A stretch of DNA of 64,000 nucleotides from the NCBI RefSeq assembly GCF_002127325.2, contig NC_035443.2:28859838-28923837 (forward strand), given 5' to 3'. The position numbers and the translations under genes were made by a program. Of this stretch, positions 37,388-50,153 are shown in pieces. A model generated the notes under the pieces. That model was not told the DNA's origin, ran no database searches, and saw only the letters and a list, made by a program, of their open reading frames with translations. The number at the start of each line of letters is the position of its first letter. Within the stretch, counting starts at the first letter, position 1. Source of the DNA: Helianthus annuus (lineage: Eukaryota > Streptophyta > Magnoliopsida > Asterales > Asteraceae).

Positions 37388-40300
37388 TGTCACACCCCAA
37401 CCTATGGTGGAAACATCAGAGTGAGACGAACGAGATTGCTCGAGACTTCATAACACTAAATGTGACAAGTATTTAATAAACAAATTTCATTTCATTGCTA
37501 ACATCAAGTACATTGTCTGAAACAGAATTACAACAAGTTTGAAATAAAATAAAATACAACAAGTATTTAAAGTTTAAAGTGCTTTTCTAGGCATATTACT
37601 AGATTCCGTGCGTCATCATCATCATCATCAAAATGCTACAATACTTTTTAAAGTATAGTTCAATACAAAAGTTTTGGCGAGCATACAAGTTTGAGTAATA
37701 GCATATAAAAAAGTTTGAACGATCCACATAACAAAAATATTTAACTAGATTAATGTAAACATGGCATGCAATTATACAAGCAACCAAAAGATTACCGCTA
37801 GCGTAATATTATCGTCGCAACGATAAGACTGTTTTGATTAACTTAACCAGACCTCAAGAATAAAGGCGTTGGGTTACTCCTATAGCGCTATACATGTTAA
37901 GGGGAGACTTTAAAAAAAGTTAATGACACGTAAATCACATAAGAATGTTCCAAGAATACAAATCAAGTATCACGTATTTAAGCATCTATGATTGGATAGT
38001 TTGTGTTTGCATAAAGTATAAGTGATTGCGTATCTTTAATAGTATAACGTAGGGATGAGCAAATCCCAATCCCGAAAATCCCGATCCCGAATTTCACCAA
38101 AACTCGGTACCGATACCGAAATATGTCGGTATGGTATCAGTATGGTATCGGAACGGTAGCGGTATATCAAGGTAAAATTCGGTATTTTACCGGTACCGTC
38201 CCGATCCTGAAAATACCGATACTAAAAATGCCGAATAGTGGATACCATTTCTGGTACCGAAAAAATTCGGTACGGTATTTTCGGGATAGGGATCGGTACG
38301 GGACAGGATCGAGTTCGGTATTTGATACCAAATGTGCATCCCTAGTATAACGTATTGCACCAAAAAATGTAAAAGAAAACATGGTCATGTATACTCACGG
38401 TTTGAGAAAAAATTTCAACTTAGTGAGTTTGACGAGTCTTGAGTTGTTGGAACACTAAACTTACCGATTTTGGTTCTTGAACTTTTTGCCAAAAGTTGAA
38501 AATCTTGCAGATTTGAGAGAGTTTGGATGTGATTTGGAGGTGGTGTAAGTGTTTGGAAAATGTTAGGGTTGGTATTTATAAGAGGGTTAAGTGGTTGCAG
38601 ATTTTAGTCCTTGCACTTGTATTGTTGGTTATTTTATGCTATAAAGGTATATGCAGGTATATTATAAGTATCATACATGTATTAATGTGATTTCCAGAAA
38701 ATATAATCTCGATGTATGTCTAGGTTTTAAATTAAAATGTGTATTTCGCGACAGATTAAATATTATGCATGTATGATTAAACAAGTTTGATATAAAAATA
38801 CGATTTCCATTATGATCAAAGTCTCGAGATTACAGGGATTGAAATGAAGTAAGAATACAAGTTTCTAAAAATAAAAATGCGAATACAACTTTCTAAATAT
38901 GAAAAGTACAGAAAATGCGGAGCGTTACATAAACGTCGCGTAGCCACAATAATGGTCTTGCGTCTCGTTGATAATTAATAAAATAATTATATAGTCGTTC
39001 ACTTGTTAGAATCGACTTCGTTTGTTCATTTCCGAAATAACTCAAATAATATTGTTTGCTAAGATAGTACGATAATGCGTCGTATTCCAATTAGACATTT
39101 GAAGTAAATATAATCAATTATATTTATTTTATAAAATTTGTCGAGTCATAGACGTTGGCAATGAATATGACTAATTATGTTTATTTTACATAATTGCCGA
39201 ATACTAGACGTTTGAAATAAATATAAAGAAATATATTTATTTTATATAAGTTTTCGGAGTTTCGTTATCTTGTAAACCGCGTTCATCAAAACGTTATAAA
39301 CTCGTTTTGTGAGTCATGTAAATCGTCCAAAATAAATATATACTTATATTTATTTTTATGAGAATACTTTGAGTCTCGATGGGTTTTCGTTTTTAAATTA
39401 AAACGTGCTTCATATTTCGGGTGTTTATGAAAAATGGGCAGAGTTTCCTCTGGTTTTAGAACAATCCCGACAATGCAGGTTGTCGAAAAAATTTCAAAAC
39501 TCAATGAATAATGTAATAACAATAAATAATTTTTGTCAAGTGTGCAAAACGTCAATTTTTGTCGAATACTAAAACTATATATATTTATTTATATACATAT
39601 TACGTCACGATTTCGGTTTGGTTTTAACATAATTATACTCGATTTATATACGCATGCTCATTGTTCGAGTACAAGACATTTTCATTTTAACGTTTTACAA
39701 GTCGGTTCGGTTTAGAGCTCAGTCTCGCGTTAATATATTATTTATATAAACAATATAATCTAATTTGTGTCGTTAAAGTTTTACCAAATCTCATGTCGAC
39801 CCGTTGACCGAGTTGACCGTAGTTGACCGCGTTTGATTCGAAACATCAAAACTGACCAAGTTGACCCGTAGATGACCCGAACCAAATCTGACCTCTGTTG
39901 ACTTATTAACCAGTTGCCCCAACCCGAATCTGACCCGGGACCGAACCCACTCATTTCTTTGTAACCTGAACCCAACAACACAAATCCCGAATGGTCCTGA
40001 TCCCTGAAACCCGAACCAAGACAACCCCCACCATCGCCGACACCGTGAACACGACCGCAGCCATCGCTGGTTGTGACGGTTTTACCGCCGCCGTGAACCA
40101 CCACCGCTGCAGCACGTCTATCCCCACCACTGCCACCTTCAGGCCTCGTCTTCTCCGACGACCACCCCACGGCCGTCATAATCGTCATCAACACTCCAAA
40201 CAATCTTGAAATGAAAAGGAAAAGGAGAAGAGAAGCTTTTGATGGAGATTTATAACGATCCGAACGAGAGAGAGGGCTAGGTGCACCTTACCAGAGTGGA

Positions 40301-41395
40301 CTAACATCGCCGAAAAATAAAAACTCTGGAAAACTTACAGAAAAGCCTCTTTCAACCCGAAAAGCCTCTTTCAACCCGAAGCATGCATGAAGCGAAAATC
40401 TCAAAAAGTGTTCACCGGAATTTTGATCGGAGCTTCGCCGGAGTTGCGCCTAAGCCAAACGGCTTCGAATCTCTAAAAACGGAGGTCGCCATCGTGTAGA
40501 GAAGGTCAAACATAGTTGGAGTGAGTTGTTTGGTCGGAAAACAAGGTCGCCAGACGGCCGCCATCGCCGCATCGCCGCGTCGGACGGAAGGCTTCGCCGG
40601 TTGTCGTCGGCCCCGCCGCTGTCGGAGTTCTAGAGAAAGAAGGAACTGAGAGAGAGTGGGTGAGGATGAGAGAGGTATGTGTGTGTGAAAAATGGTGTAG
40701 TGGGTGTAGGTTTAGGCTTTTATAGTTACGGTATCGTGGTCGGTTAGGCCCAATGCCCACTAGTGTTGTTTCTAATCTTTTGCGTGGCCTAATAGCGTTC
40801 CAAGGCCCGTTTTCGCACCCGAACTTCGTGGAATGTCATAAAATATTATTTTAGGATTAAAACTTGTAGAATAGTGTCGGTAGTCGTTGTTTGACGCATT
40901 CGTTCGTCGATTGCATTAAACTTGTGTAAAATGCTTCGGTTGTGGTTTCTAATCCGTTTTCTGATTCGATTCGATTCGACTGCGAAAATTAAAATCCGGT
41001 TACGAAGCTAAATATATCATAATATTTTAGTTTTTAAGGTAAGGCACGAGTCCGATGCTTCCGTTTCGTTGTCGGTGCTGTCCTACAGTCGCATTTTCCG
41101 TTCACGTTTGCGTTCGGAAGCAGAATAATTTAGCAAAACAAATTCATGTGCATAAATTATACATATAAAACTCATATTTGTCAGTGTTGTTGGTATTTCA
41201 TTCGCGTCAGTTCGTTACCGTTTAACGCTCGTCAAGTTTCCCGCAAATCACCATTCACGTACTGTAAAGCCGGATAGACGTTCCTAGGCACACGGAAGGC
41301 CTGTTTAAGTTAATTTGTGTCTTAAAACACTATTTTTAATCGTCTTAACATTTGTTATTCGCGTAATTAGAAAACAAAAATTACCGGTTGTCACA
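37388..41395 (-). repeat. Element E 5' LTR (about 4.0 kb), Ty3/gypsy
   Basis: Plus-strand TGTCACACCCCAACC..ACCGGTTGTCACA, so the minus strand reads TGTGACAACCGG..GGGGTGTGACA, with the PBS adjoining. The sequence is unlike the D LTR. It contains a hAT MITE, two TATA-like sites on the minus strand (about 38571 and 40718) and a short tandem AAAGCCTCTTTCAACCCG pair at 40336-40379. No partner LTR lies in the window, and the flanks (CATTG at 1774, GTATG at 41396) do not form a duplication with D. Confidence 0.72.
38050..38344. mobile_element. hAT-type MITE (295 bp)
   Basis: Terminal inverted repeats TAGGGATGAGCA / TGTGCATCCCTA are flanked by an exact 8-bp target duplication GTATAACG (38042-38049 and 38345-38352). 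The interior is packed with GGTACCGATACCG-like inverted words. The internal 73-75-codon ORFs are products of these repeats. No transposase. Confidence 0.92.
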
Positions 41396-42630
41396 GTATG
41401 ATGATGACCAAGTTATTCAAGACCTGGTGGAGTTCGTATTGAGATAACTACATAAGAAAAGGTTCATGTGATACAAATCAAGTATGGTCAGGATAAGTGT
41501 GAAGCAAAGTGTCCACGTGAAGCAAGTTGGTATGGAGCAAGGTTCGTGAATAAGAAGATCCATTTGAAGTGTTGGATACCGAGAAGATTAGAGAAGATAA
41601 AACTACTCGGAGTTCAAGATCTACAACAACTCAAGGATTTTCGTGATTAGTGGGTGAATGAAGATCTAATCCCTTCATATCAAGTCTAAGGGTTTTCATG
41701 TAATTAATAGATAGTTTGGTTTATGTTGTGAATAGAATAGTATACAAGTGCAAGGACTGAAAGCGATCAAGTGAAATATTATAACCTACATCTAAACTCA
41801 AGCGACATCTTCCTGGAGACACACTGATTCAGAATGACGCCATCACCACAAGATCAAGAGAAGCAGCCTTTCGCGAAGAGACACATCTATTCACTCGCAA
41901 CTGTTGGATTAGTATAAATAAGGTTTAGATTTTTCAAGTGTATTCAGAATCACATATACAAAAACATTTAGTTTATATTCAAGTTCGATTCATGTTCTAG
42001 AGATCAAAAATCAATTGGGGCCAATAGGAATTACCAACAAGCACTCGTCGCACGTTGAACTTTTCTAGTGGAAAATTTTTCTGTCAAGTGCCATTAGGTA
42101 CTTTATAGATAAATTTTTTAGATAAGATTCATGCCCAGACTTTCTAGGTGTTTGTCGATGGACCATGTTTGTCAATGTGTGGTCCATTTGCAACGGGCTA
42201 GTCACTTGGTGATTCATTTGGTAATAATTTTTTAAATACACCACAAGATTCGTGGTTACTGTCGGGCTTTCAAGACTAAAAATATCAATGTTCTTGTATT
42301 TAAAATATGGAAGAGTTTTCAATATATAAACATATTTGATGCTAAATTTGACGTGTACGCTACTACACTATTAGCAGGTATGTTATAATTGGTGGTGTTG
42401 GAATCATAATACTTTGTTATTGGCACTCACATCACCTTGTCTCTTAACAAAATTTGTTGTTTAGATATTCGTAGATTAAAACAGAGCTTGAGAAGCTGAT
42501 TAAGTTCATCCCCAACTCTTGGGATTAAACGCTTGTACAAGAAGTTGCTTTCTAATGTGTGCATGTTTTATGACATTCAAAAGTATAGAGCTCTTATCGA
42601 TTTAACAATTTTGTCTGGACTTGGAATCTA
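41396..42630. other. Unassigned sequence between elements E and F
   Basis: AT-rich with only short ORFs (60 and 85 codons) that show no recognisable domain. A TATAAATAAGG-like site near 41915 could belong to an old LTR. Nothing else can be supported. Confidence 0.4.
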
Positions 42631-42659
42631 TCTATACTTTCTATAAAAGAAGAACCTTC

Positions 42660-42711
42660 AATGACATAAGAAAAACTGATGTGTGTCCAACAAGGCTTTT
42701 CTTATGTCATT
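42660..42711. repeat. 15-bp perfect inverted repeat near the Helitron-like 5' end
   Basis: AATGACATAAGAAAA (42660-42674) and its exact reverse complement (42697-42711) around a 22-nt spacer. Confidence 0.85.
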
Positions 42712-42924
42712 TTTACATAATAAACCTTAATATTAAAAGACTTTAAAATTCAAAGGTGGCCCACATCCACCTTTTCAAAGGTCTGCCCACATACAAATGG
42801 GCAAACGTCTGCCCTCATTCATAATTTAAAGCACTGATGTTCATTCAAAATTCAAAAAACCTCTACTCACATTCAAAATTCAAAATTTTGGCTTCAGATT
42901 CAATATTCAAACCTACGTATAAGA

Positions 42925-45185
42925 TGTCACACCCCCAAAAACCACATGCGGAACACCACCGCTTGGAGGCGTGACCGACCAGGATCCAGCCACTAATCAT
43001 ACTGAGCATTGATTTAATAGTAGAAATATTTACTATCCAAAGTAGTTAGCAACATCGTAGTTTAAGTTCAGTAATTAGTTTAAACAAAACAGCGGAAGCA
43101 TAAACCAAATAGTTTTAAAGATAGTTCTTAGTTCAAGATAATTAAACCCAACATACGGGTTTTGACGAACACTACACATCCCCAAGCAGCAGCTCCTCAG
43201 TCACTGGTTACCTACAAAGCATGCAGTAAGGGGTCAACAATAATGCTGAGTGAGTTCACTAGTTGTCCAGTTTTAGTTTACCAAAAGCTTAAGTTGTTTA
43301 GATAAAGCATTTATAATCACGTTGTGGGAAGCTACCCCATCTGTAAGCTCACTAAACTGTAGATACCGAAACTGTTGACGGAAAGTTGTTGTGCCCCGAG
43401 TCAATGTCTATCGTCATTGACCATGTTGCAAGGTCTACTAGTTCACGCCCGATCTCCCCCGGTCACGGTGTGAGGTTGTCAAACCTAATAGCGCTATGAA
43501 CTAATAACCCGTTCGCCCCCGGCGATTAATCGGTACTGTAAGCAGGGACTTAAAGTGATAGAGTTTCGTTTAGCATGGCTAGTTGTGATTTATAAATAAT
43601 ATCCAAACGTATCTCCCCCGGAGATAGTAATTACCCATTCTGTTTTCCCCCGGAGTAATGGGTCAAAAGTGTTTTCCCCAAAGTTGGTAGTTTGTTCGTG
43701 TCCCTCCGCGGGACGCATGCTTTTAGTGTGTGAACTCACCTTGGGTTGCTCGGCAGATTAGGTCACTTGTCAAACACGTTGGTCACCACGTCCTAGCATG
43801 GTTACCGGTATAGGTCAGGTTTGGTGTACAAGCATTCACGTAAAAACTTACACATAACTACCACGTATCATGCATACAAGTAAACAGTGGGTTATTGGGC
43901 CGGCCCTAACATTTACACAATCAAACAGTAACACATAGTCCAGTCAACAGGCAACCCAAATTAAACACACTATGGCCCAATAACCAAAGTGAACAGCCCA
44001 GTCGCAACAAGGTGGTCTCGAGTCGCAACCATGAGGTTTCGGCTTGTCACGCTGTGGTTGCGAGTCGCAACTGCGGGGTCTCGAGTTGTCACGCTATGGT
44101 TACGAGTCGCAACCGCTGTGGTTTCGAGTTGTCACGCTATGGTTACGAGTCGCAACCGCTGTGGTTTCGAGTTGTCACGCTATGGTTGCGAGTCGCAACC
44201 GTGTGGTCTCGAGTCGCAATGCTGTCCTTTTCATGTTCACGTGTTGATTCAGATACATCAGGCTAAATTGTACTATGTATTCAGGCCCAAATCAGGAAAC
44301 AACCAATAAGGTTTCACTAACAAGTTTTCCTAAACTGTCATTAATAAAATTTGGATCAAACATTGCCCTTTTTGAAATCTTCAAACCATAGATTTCTAGG
44401 GTTTTCATCTTAACATAATCATAGATTTTTATGAACCAAAATCACATATTTTAACAAGATCAACATGCAAGAACAAGAAAACATACATTTTGTAACTTTA
44501 AACATAGTTCGGTTGGCCATGAATACTCTTAAACTACCATTTTCTAGCCATCTTTAAACATGTTACCAAGTATTTACACATAATGGTTTACACATATAGT
44601 CAAACTTCACAAATCATCCTAAAATCATGTATAATACTTCTAACCAAGCACTTTCTAGTTCATAAACATTTCATTCATCAAACATACAAGGCATCTATTA
44701 CACAAAATAGAACACTAACCGGTTATGAAGAAGGAGCCGAAACAAAGGAAAGGAACCGAGAAAGTAAAGTGTCCGAATGATGATGATCTTGTCCGAGATT
44801 CCTTGACCGAGATCCTTGTGAGATCCGAGCTTGAACCGAAAGTTGGAAGAGAATGGGATGTTGTTGAGGGTTTTCTAGTGAGAGAGAATAGAAGGAGTGT
44901 GTGGATATGTTTGTGTAACAAATGAGGGAAGTGGGGAAATGTTGGAGATTTTATACAAGGTTCAAAAATAGGCTAAGGGGTTTCGGCCCAAACCGGTTAC
45001 GGCCCACTCGAGACCGAGTGGCCCACTCGCAACCGAGTGGTTGCGAGTCATGGTCTCGACTCACATACATATATATAATACATACATACAACACATATCA
45101 TGCAAAAGGTCACGTTTTCATTTAATAACATCTATATACACAAAATATTACAAGGTGTTCGTTCGGAAAAACCTAGAGTGTCACA
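42925..45185 (-). repeat. Element F 3' LTR
   Basis: Plus-strand TGTCACACCCCC..CTAGAGTGTCACA. Minus-strand TATA at 44949-44955 (TATAAAA). Motif array at 43996-44222. The ORFs inside are LTR by-products. Confidence 0.95.
43996..44222 (-). repeat. 43-bp tandem repeat array in F 3' LTR
   Basis: About four to five units of 43 bp (exact spacing 44104 to 44147), each containing GAGTCGCAACC and TTGTCACGCTATGG. The other LTR has the same array at 51245-51471. Confidence 0.85.
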
Positions 45186-45277
45186 TTATCCCCGAGTTTT
45201 AAGAACTTTCGTCCCGAAAGTTAAGGCAGCCACTCTTAAGCTAGAGTGTTTCAGCGGGGTGTCACATCATCCCCCCG
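45186..45277 (-). other. Element F 3' UTR with duplicated LTR-edge module
   Basis: Reversed TGTGACAC with a C-rich tract occurs at the LTR edge and again at 45260-45266, with TTTCGTCCCGAAA inverted repeats, as in C and D. Confidence 0.7.
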
Positions 45278-48200
45278 TTAGTTTGGAATTTCGTCCCGAA
45301 ATTCGGTTGTAGCTTCAGTGCTGGGGGTTTCATTTGGGAACAACTGGGGATACTTGGACTTCATCTGGTCTTCCCGCTCCCAGGTAAACTCTGGGCCACG
45401 TCGTGAGTTCCAACGAACTCGCACGAGAGGTATTTGGCTACGTTTGAGGGTTTTGATCTCTCGATCCGTGATCTCAATCGGTTCCTCAGTAAAGTGTAGC
45501 TGTTCATCAATAGTGAGTTCCTTGAAGGGAATTATGAGTGTTTCATCTGACAGACACTTCTTCAGATTAGACACGTGAAAGACATTGTGCACTGCACTCA
45601 GCTCTGCAGGCAGGTTCAATCTATAAGCAACCTTACCGATTTTCTCGGTAATTTCGAATGGTCCAACATATCGCGGATTCAGCTTGCCCCGTTTACCGAA
45701 ACGAACCACACCCTTCCAGGGTGAAACTTTAAGTAGAACCCGGTCCCGACCTGGAATTCTAGCGGTTTCCTACGCTTATCAGCGTAGCTTTTCTGACGGT
45801 CACGAGCTGCCGCCATGCGTTGCCTGATCTGGGCAATCTTTTCCGTTGTGTCTACCACCAGTTCTGGGCCTGTGAGTTGACTATCACCGACTTCCGCCCA
45901 GCAAAGAGGTGATCGGCATTTACGACCGTACAATGCCTCAAAAGGTGCCGCCTGAATACTAGTGTGGTAGCTGTTGTTGTAGGAGAATTCCACCAGCGGT
46001 AGATGCTTCTCCCAGTTCTTGCCAAAATCGATCACACATGCTCTAAGCATGTCTTCCAGGGTTTGGATGGTGCGTTCAGACTGCCCATCCGTCTGTGGGT
46101 GGTAAGCGGTGCTCATGTCCAAACGTGAGCCAAAGGATTTGTGCATAGCTTGCCACAATTCGGAAGTAAAACGAGCGTCTCGGTCGGAAATAATGGAAGT
46201 TGGCACCCCGTGCCTCGAGACTACCTCCTTTAAATAGATTTCTGCCAAGGTAGAAAACTTGTCTGTTTCCTTAATGGCCAGAAAGTGTGCAGACTTAGTC
46301 AATCGATCTACTATCACCCAAATAGTGTCATTTCCGCGTTGGGATCTAGGTAGCCCCGTAACAAAATCCATGGAAATTTGCTCCCATTTCCACTTCGGGA
46401 TTTCCGGTTGCTGGAGTAGGCCTGCTAGTTTCTGATACTCAGTCTTGACTCTTGCGCAGGTCAAACATTTGCTAACGTATGCTGCTATGTGGGCTTTCAT
46501 GCCAGGCCACCAGTAAGTGGTCCTTAAGTCGTGGTACATCTTATCTGAACCAGGATGTACTGAATAACGGGACTTATGGGCTTCGTCCATCACAAGCTCA
46601 CGCAGATCTCCATAAAGTGGGACCCAGATGCGCCCTGCCACATAGTAGGCGCCGTCTTCTTTTTGCTCTAGTCGTTGTCTCGATCCTCGCAGAGACTCAG
46701 CCCTGATGTTTTCCGGTTTTAGAGCTTCAATCTGAGCATTTCGAATCTGGGTAGGGAGATTAGACTGGATGGTAAGTTGTAATGCTCACACGCGCTTGGG
46801 CGTAGTGTCTTTTCGGCTGAGGGCGTCTGCCACGACATTAGCCTTGCCCGGATGGTACTTGATGGCGCATTCATAATCATTCAGGAGTTCGACCCATCGA
46901 CGTTGTCGCATGTTTAATTCCTTTTGCTTGAAGATATGCTCGAGACTCCTGTGATCGGTGTAAATGGTGCACTTGGTACCGTACAGGTAATGTCTCCATA
47001 TCTTAAGCGCAAAGATCACTGCTCCTAGTTCCAAGTCGTGCGTAGTATAATTCCTTTCGTGAGTCTTAAGTTGTCGAGAGGCGTAAGCAATAACCTTGTC
47101 GCGTTGCATTAACACACAACCGAGCCCATGGATGGATGCATCGCAGTAAACCACAAAGTCGTCAGTGCCTTCAGGCAACGAGAGAATAGGAGCACTACAG
47201 AGGTTATCCTTTAGTTTCTGAAACGCGGTTTCCTGAGCTTCACCCCATTTATAAACCATACCCTTCTGAGTAAGAGTCGTGAGAGGCTGAGCGATCTTTG
47301 AGAATCCCATGATAAATCTTCGATAGTATCCCGCTAGTCCCAAGAATTGGCGGATTTCGGTCGGAGTCTTAGGGGTAGGCCAATTCTTTATAGAGTCAAT
47401 CTTTGCAGGGTCGACGTGAATTCCATCCTTGTTAACCACGTGCCCAAGGAAATGGACTTCTCGAAGCCAGAAGTCACATTTCGAGAACTTGGCATACAGT
47501 TGCTCATTGCGAAGGAGTTCGAGGATAAGGCGTAGGTGCTGTTCATGCTCTTCTTGACTTTTCGAGTAGATCAGGATGTCGTCTATAAACACGATCACAA
47601 ATTTGTTGAGGTAAGGTTTGCACACTCGGTTCATGAGATCCATGAATACCGCGGGCGCGTTGGTCATTCCAAAGGGCATAACAAGGAATTCATAATGACC
47701 ATAACGAGTCCTGAATGCAGTTTTGGAGATGTCTTCATTACGGACTCTCAGCTGATGATAGCCCGATCGTAGGTCGATCTTAGAGTAGTAGCTCGATCCT
47801 TGCAACTGATCGAATAGGTCGTCGATTCGCGGGAGAGGGTAACGATTCTTGATGGTAACCTTGTTCAGCTCACGATAGTCAATGCACATTCGGAACGTGC
47901 CATCTTTCTTCTTAACAAAGAGTACCGGTGCTCCCCAGGGTGATGAACTAGGGCGGATAAAACCTTTATCCAATAGTTCCTGTAGTTGAGTAGAGAGTTC
48001 CTTCAATTCTGCGGGGGCTAGTCGATAAGGTGCACGGGCTATTGGCGCTGCTCCGGGAGCTAGCTCGATTTGGAATTCGACCTGACGGTGGGGAGGGAGT
48101 CCAGGTAATTCTTCAGGAAATACCTCGAGGTAGTCACGCACCACTGGAAAATCTTCAATCCTCTTTTCCTTTTCCTGCGTGTTGGTGACAAGTGCTAAGA

Positions 48201-49889
48201 TAGCGGTGTGCCCTTTTCGTAAACACTTCTGGGCTTTCAAGAATGAGATAACGCCTGAGATTTCTCCACCTTTGCCACCTTGTACAATGAGGGGTTTGCC
48301 AGAACGGCGGGGAATACGAACTGCTTTCTCTTGACAGAGGATCTCAGCGCGATGCTTGGATAACCAATCCATGCCGATAACGACGTCGAAGCTTCCAAGT
48401 GTAACAGGGAAAAGATCGATACTAAATGTCTGACCAGACAATTCTAGTTTGCAGCCTTTGATAACATGTGAGGCCTCGATGTTTCTACCATTAGCTAACT
48501 CGACGATATGATGTGAACTTAGTAACGAAAGCGGACGCTTAAGCTTCTTACTAATACGTAGGGACACATAACTAGCATCGGCTCCAGAATCAAATAATAC
48601 AGAAACATAACGATCATCGAGTAGGAACTTACCCGCCACGACATTGGGGTCATTCCTCGCTTCTCCAGCTCCAATCACAAAAGCCCTTCCTCTAGCACCA
48701 TTCCCAGCATTGTTGTTCTGATCGTTGTTTCCAGCTCCCTGATTGTTGTTGCGGTTCTGGTTCAGTTCAGGACAATTCTTCTTATAGTGCCCCTCAGCTC
48801 CACACTGGAAACAACCCTTAGCGTTCCCATGATGCTGCTGCTGCTGGTTCTGCCCCACGGGACGTGGACTCCTACAGTCCTTGGCCTCATGCCCCATCTT
48901 GTTACATCGCTGACACTGACTTTTCCCACAAGGCCCACTGTGATGTCGATTGCACTTGTTGCACTTGGGGTGGTTACCGCGATAGCCACCCTGTTGTTGA
49001 GTGCCCTTGTTGTTTTCAGTTTTCCTTTGCTGTGCTGGGGCCTGAGTGGGGTTAGCATCCTTGCTTTGATTTCCTTCCCACTTACGCTTGTTGTCACTAG
49101 AAGTTCCGACAGTAGCGCTGATCCTTTTGGGCAACCTGCCCTCCTCTACGGCCTGATCAGTGAGTTTGTGAGCAAGTCGAACGATCGGCTGAATGGTAGT
49201 GAGGTTGGCTGAAGTTACATGGCTTCGAATTTCTGGAGCCAAACCCTTGACGTACAACTCGATTCTTCGATACATAGGTCGAGACATGTTTGGGCAAAGA
49301 GCAGCATAGTCATTGGACAGCTTGGTGTAGGTTTCAATCTCTGACCCAACCATCTTAAGCGCATAGTACTCGTTCTCAAGTTTATGGATGTCATCCCGGT
49401 GACAGTACTCCTCCTTAATCATGTCCTTGAAATCCTCCCACGCAGTAGCATTAGCAGTTTCTAATCCAAACATCTGAATTTGCGCCTTCCACCAGGAAAG
49501 CGCGTTTCCTTCAAGCGTAGCAGTAGCAAACTTCACCCAATTCCCAGGGGGACACTCACAGATAGCAAAGACAGCTTCAACTTTCTCAATCCAGTGCAGA
49601 AGACCTATGGCACCCTCAGTGCCATTGAAAGGGAGAGGCTTGCAATCCATGAAAGTTTTGAAAGTACACACGGGTGGTTGCGCAGGTGCATGCTGACCTG
49701 TTCGTGAGAAGCGAAGCGTACAGATTTAGGGATAAAAGGCGATGTGGCGGTAGGATCTAAACATCCTAGGGTAACGAGTTTACCTCCAGGGTGAGCTGCG
49801 AAAGCTGCAGCCACCGTGTTAAGCAGGTTAGTGAATTGAGCCTGAGTCATGTTGATGTTTCCTCTTCCACGCCCACTCATTGTCTTCAT
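45278..49889 (-). pseudogene. Element F gag-pol polyprotein, one nonsense codon and one frameshift
   Basis: Starts MKTMSGRGRGNINMTQ at 49889. Removing an 86-nt interval (49783-49698) joins AAFAAHPGG to [12 protein letters not shown] in frame. It then carries the gag core, CCHC knuckles ([28 protein letters not shown]), protease [18 protein letters not shown], RNase H YCDAS and VADALSR, integrase HHCC and DDE ([21 protein letters not shown]) and chromodomain FTWEREDQM. Breaks: TGA at 46788-46786 after TTPKRV, where C has CGA (a CpG transition), and a one-base deletion near 45744 where C has GGTGACC and F has GGGACC, shifting the integrase C-terminus and chromodomain out of frame. Otherwise it parallels C closely. 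Confidence 0.93.
49698..49783 (-). other. Putative intron in element F gag
   Basis: GTAAAC donor, GAACAG acceptor and a CTAAAT branch-like word 33 nt before the end. At 86 nt it is not a multiple of three, so only splicing keeps the gag frame. It is equivalent to the C intron at 25895-25978. Confidence 0.65.
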
Positions 49890-50153
49890 AATCAGAAAAC
49901 ATAGTATGAGTGTGGTGTCGTAATGTAGCGAGAATGAGATAGAAGAGAGAGGTGTATCTATCTAATTAGGCACACTAGTACATATAGCAAAACAGGAACA
50001 TAAGGTAAGCAAACCAGTAAACACTAGTCCGAGCTATGAGGTCAAAAGTGTTGAGCCTTGCACTTGGAGTGTAGTGTCGTCGCGAGTCACAGGTTATAGT
50101 CTGGTTTTCCCAAAAGATTTTCCCCTTTTTAAAACCAAGTTCACTATAACCAA

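Noticed and set aside
38123..38388. ORFs of 73-75 codons in the hAT MITE
   Set aside because: They are built from the GGTACCGATACCG-type internal repeats; no transposase motif is present.
39781..40203. 140-codon Gly/Val-rich ORF (minus) in LTR E
   Set aside because: It lies inside the LTR leader in GC-rich sequence, with overlapping alternatives in other frames and no domain.
41468..42322. 60- and 85-codon ORFs in the unassigned segment
   Set aside because: No domain, no start context, and no conservation evidence within the window.
43996..44222. CRISPR-like regular repeats
   Set aside because: The 43-bp units are directly adjacent tandem copies without unique spacers, lie within an LTR, and the genome is a plant.
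43989..44309. 106-codon ORF reading RVATRWSRVAT-type repeats, also at 51234
   Set aside because: It is the 43-bp LTR tandem repeat read through by chance, identical in both F LTRs.
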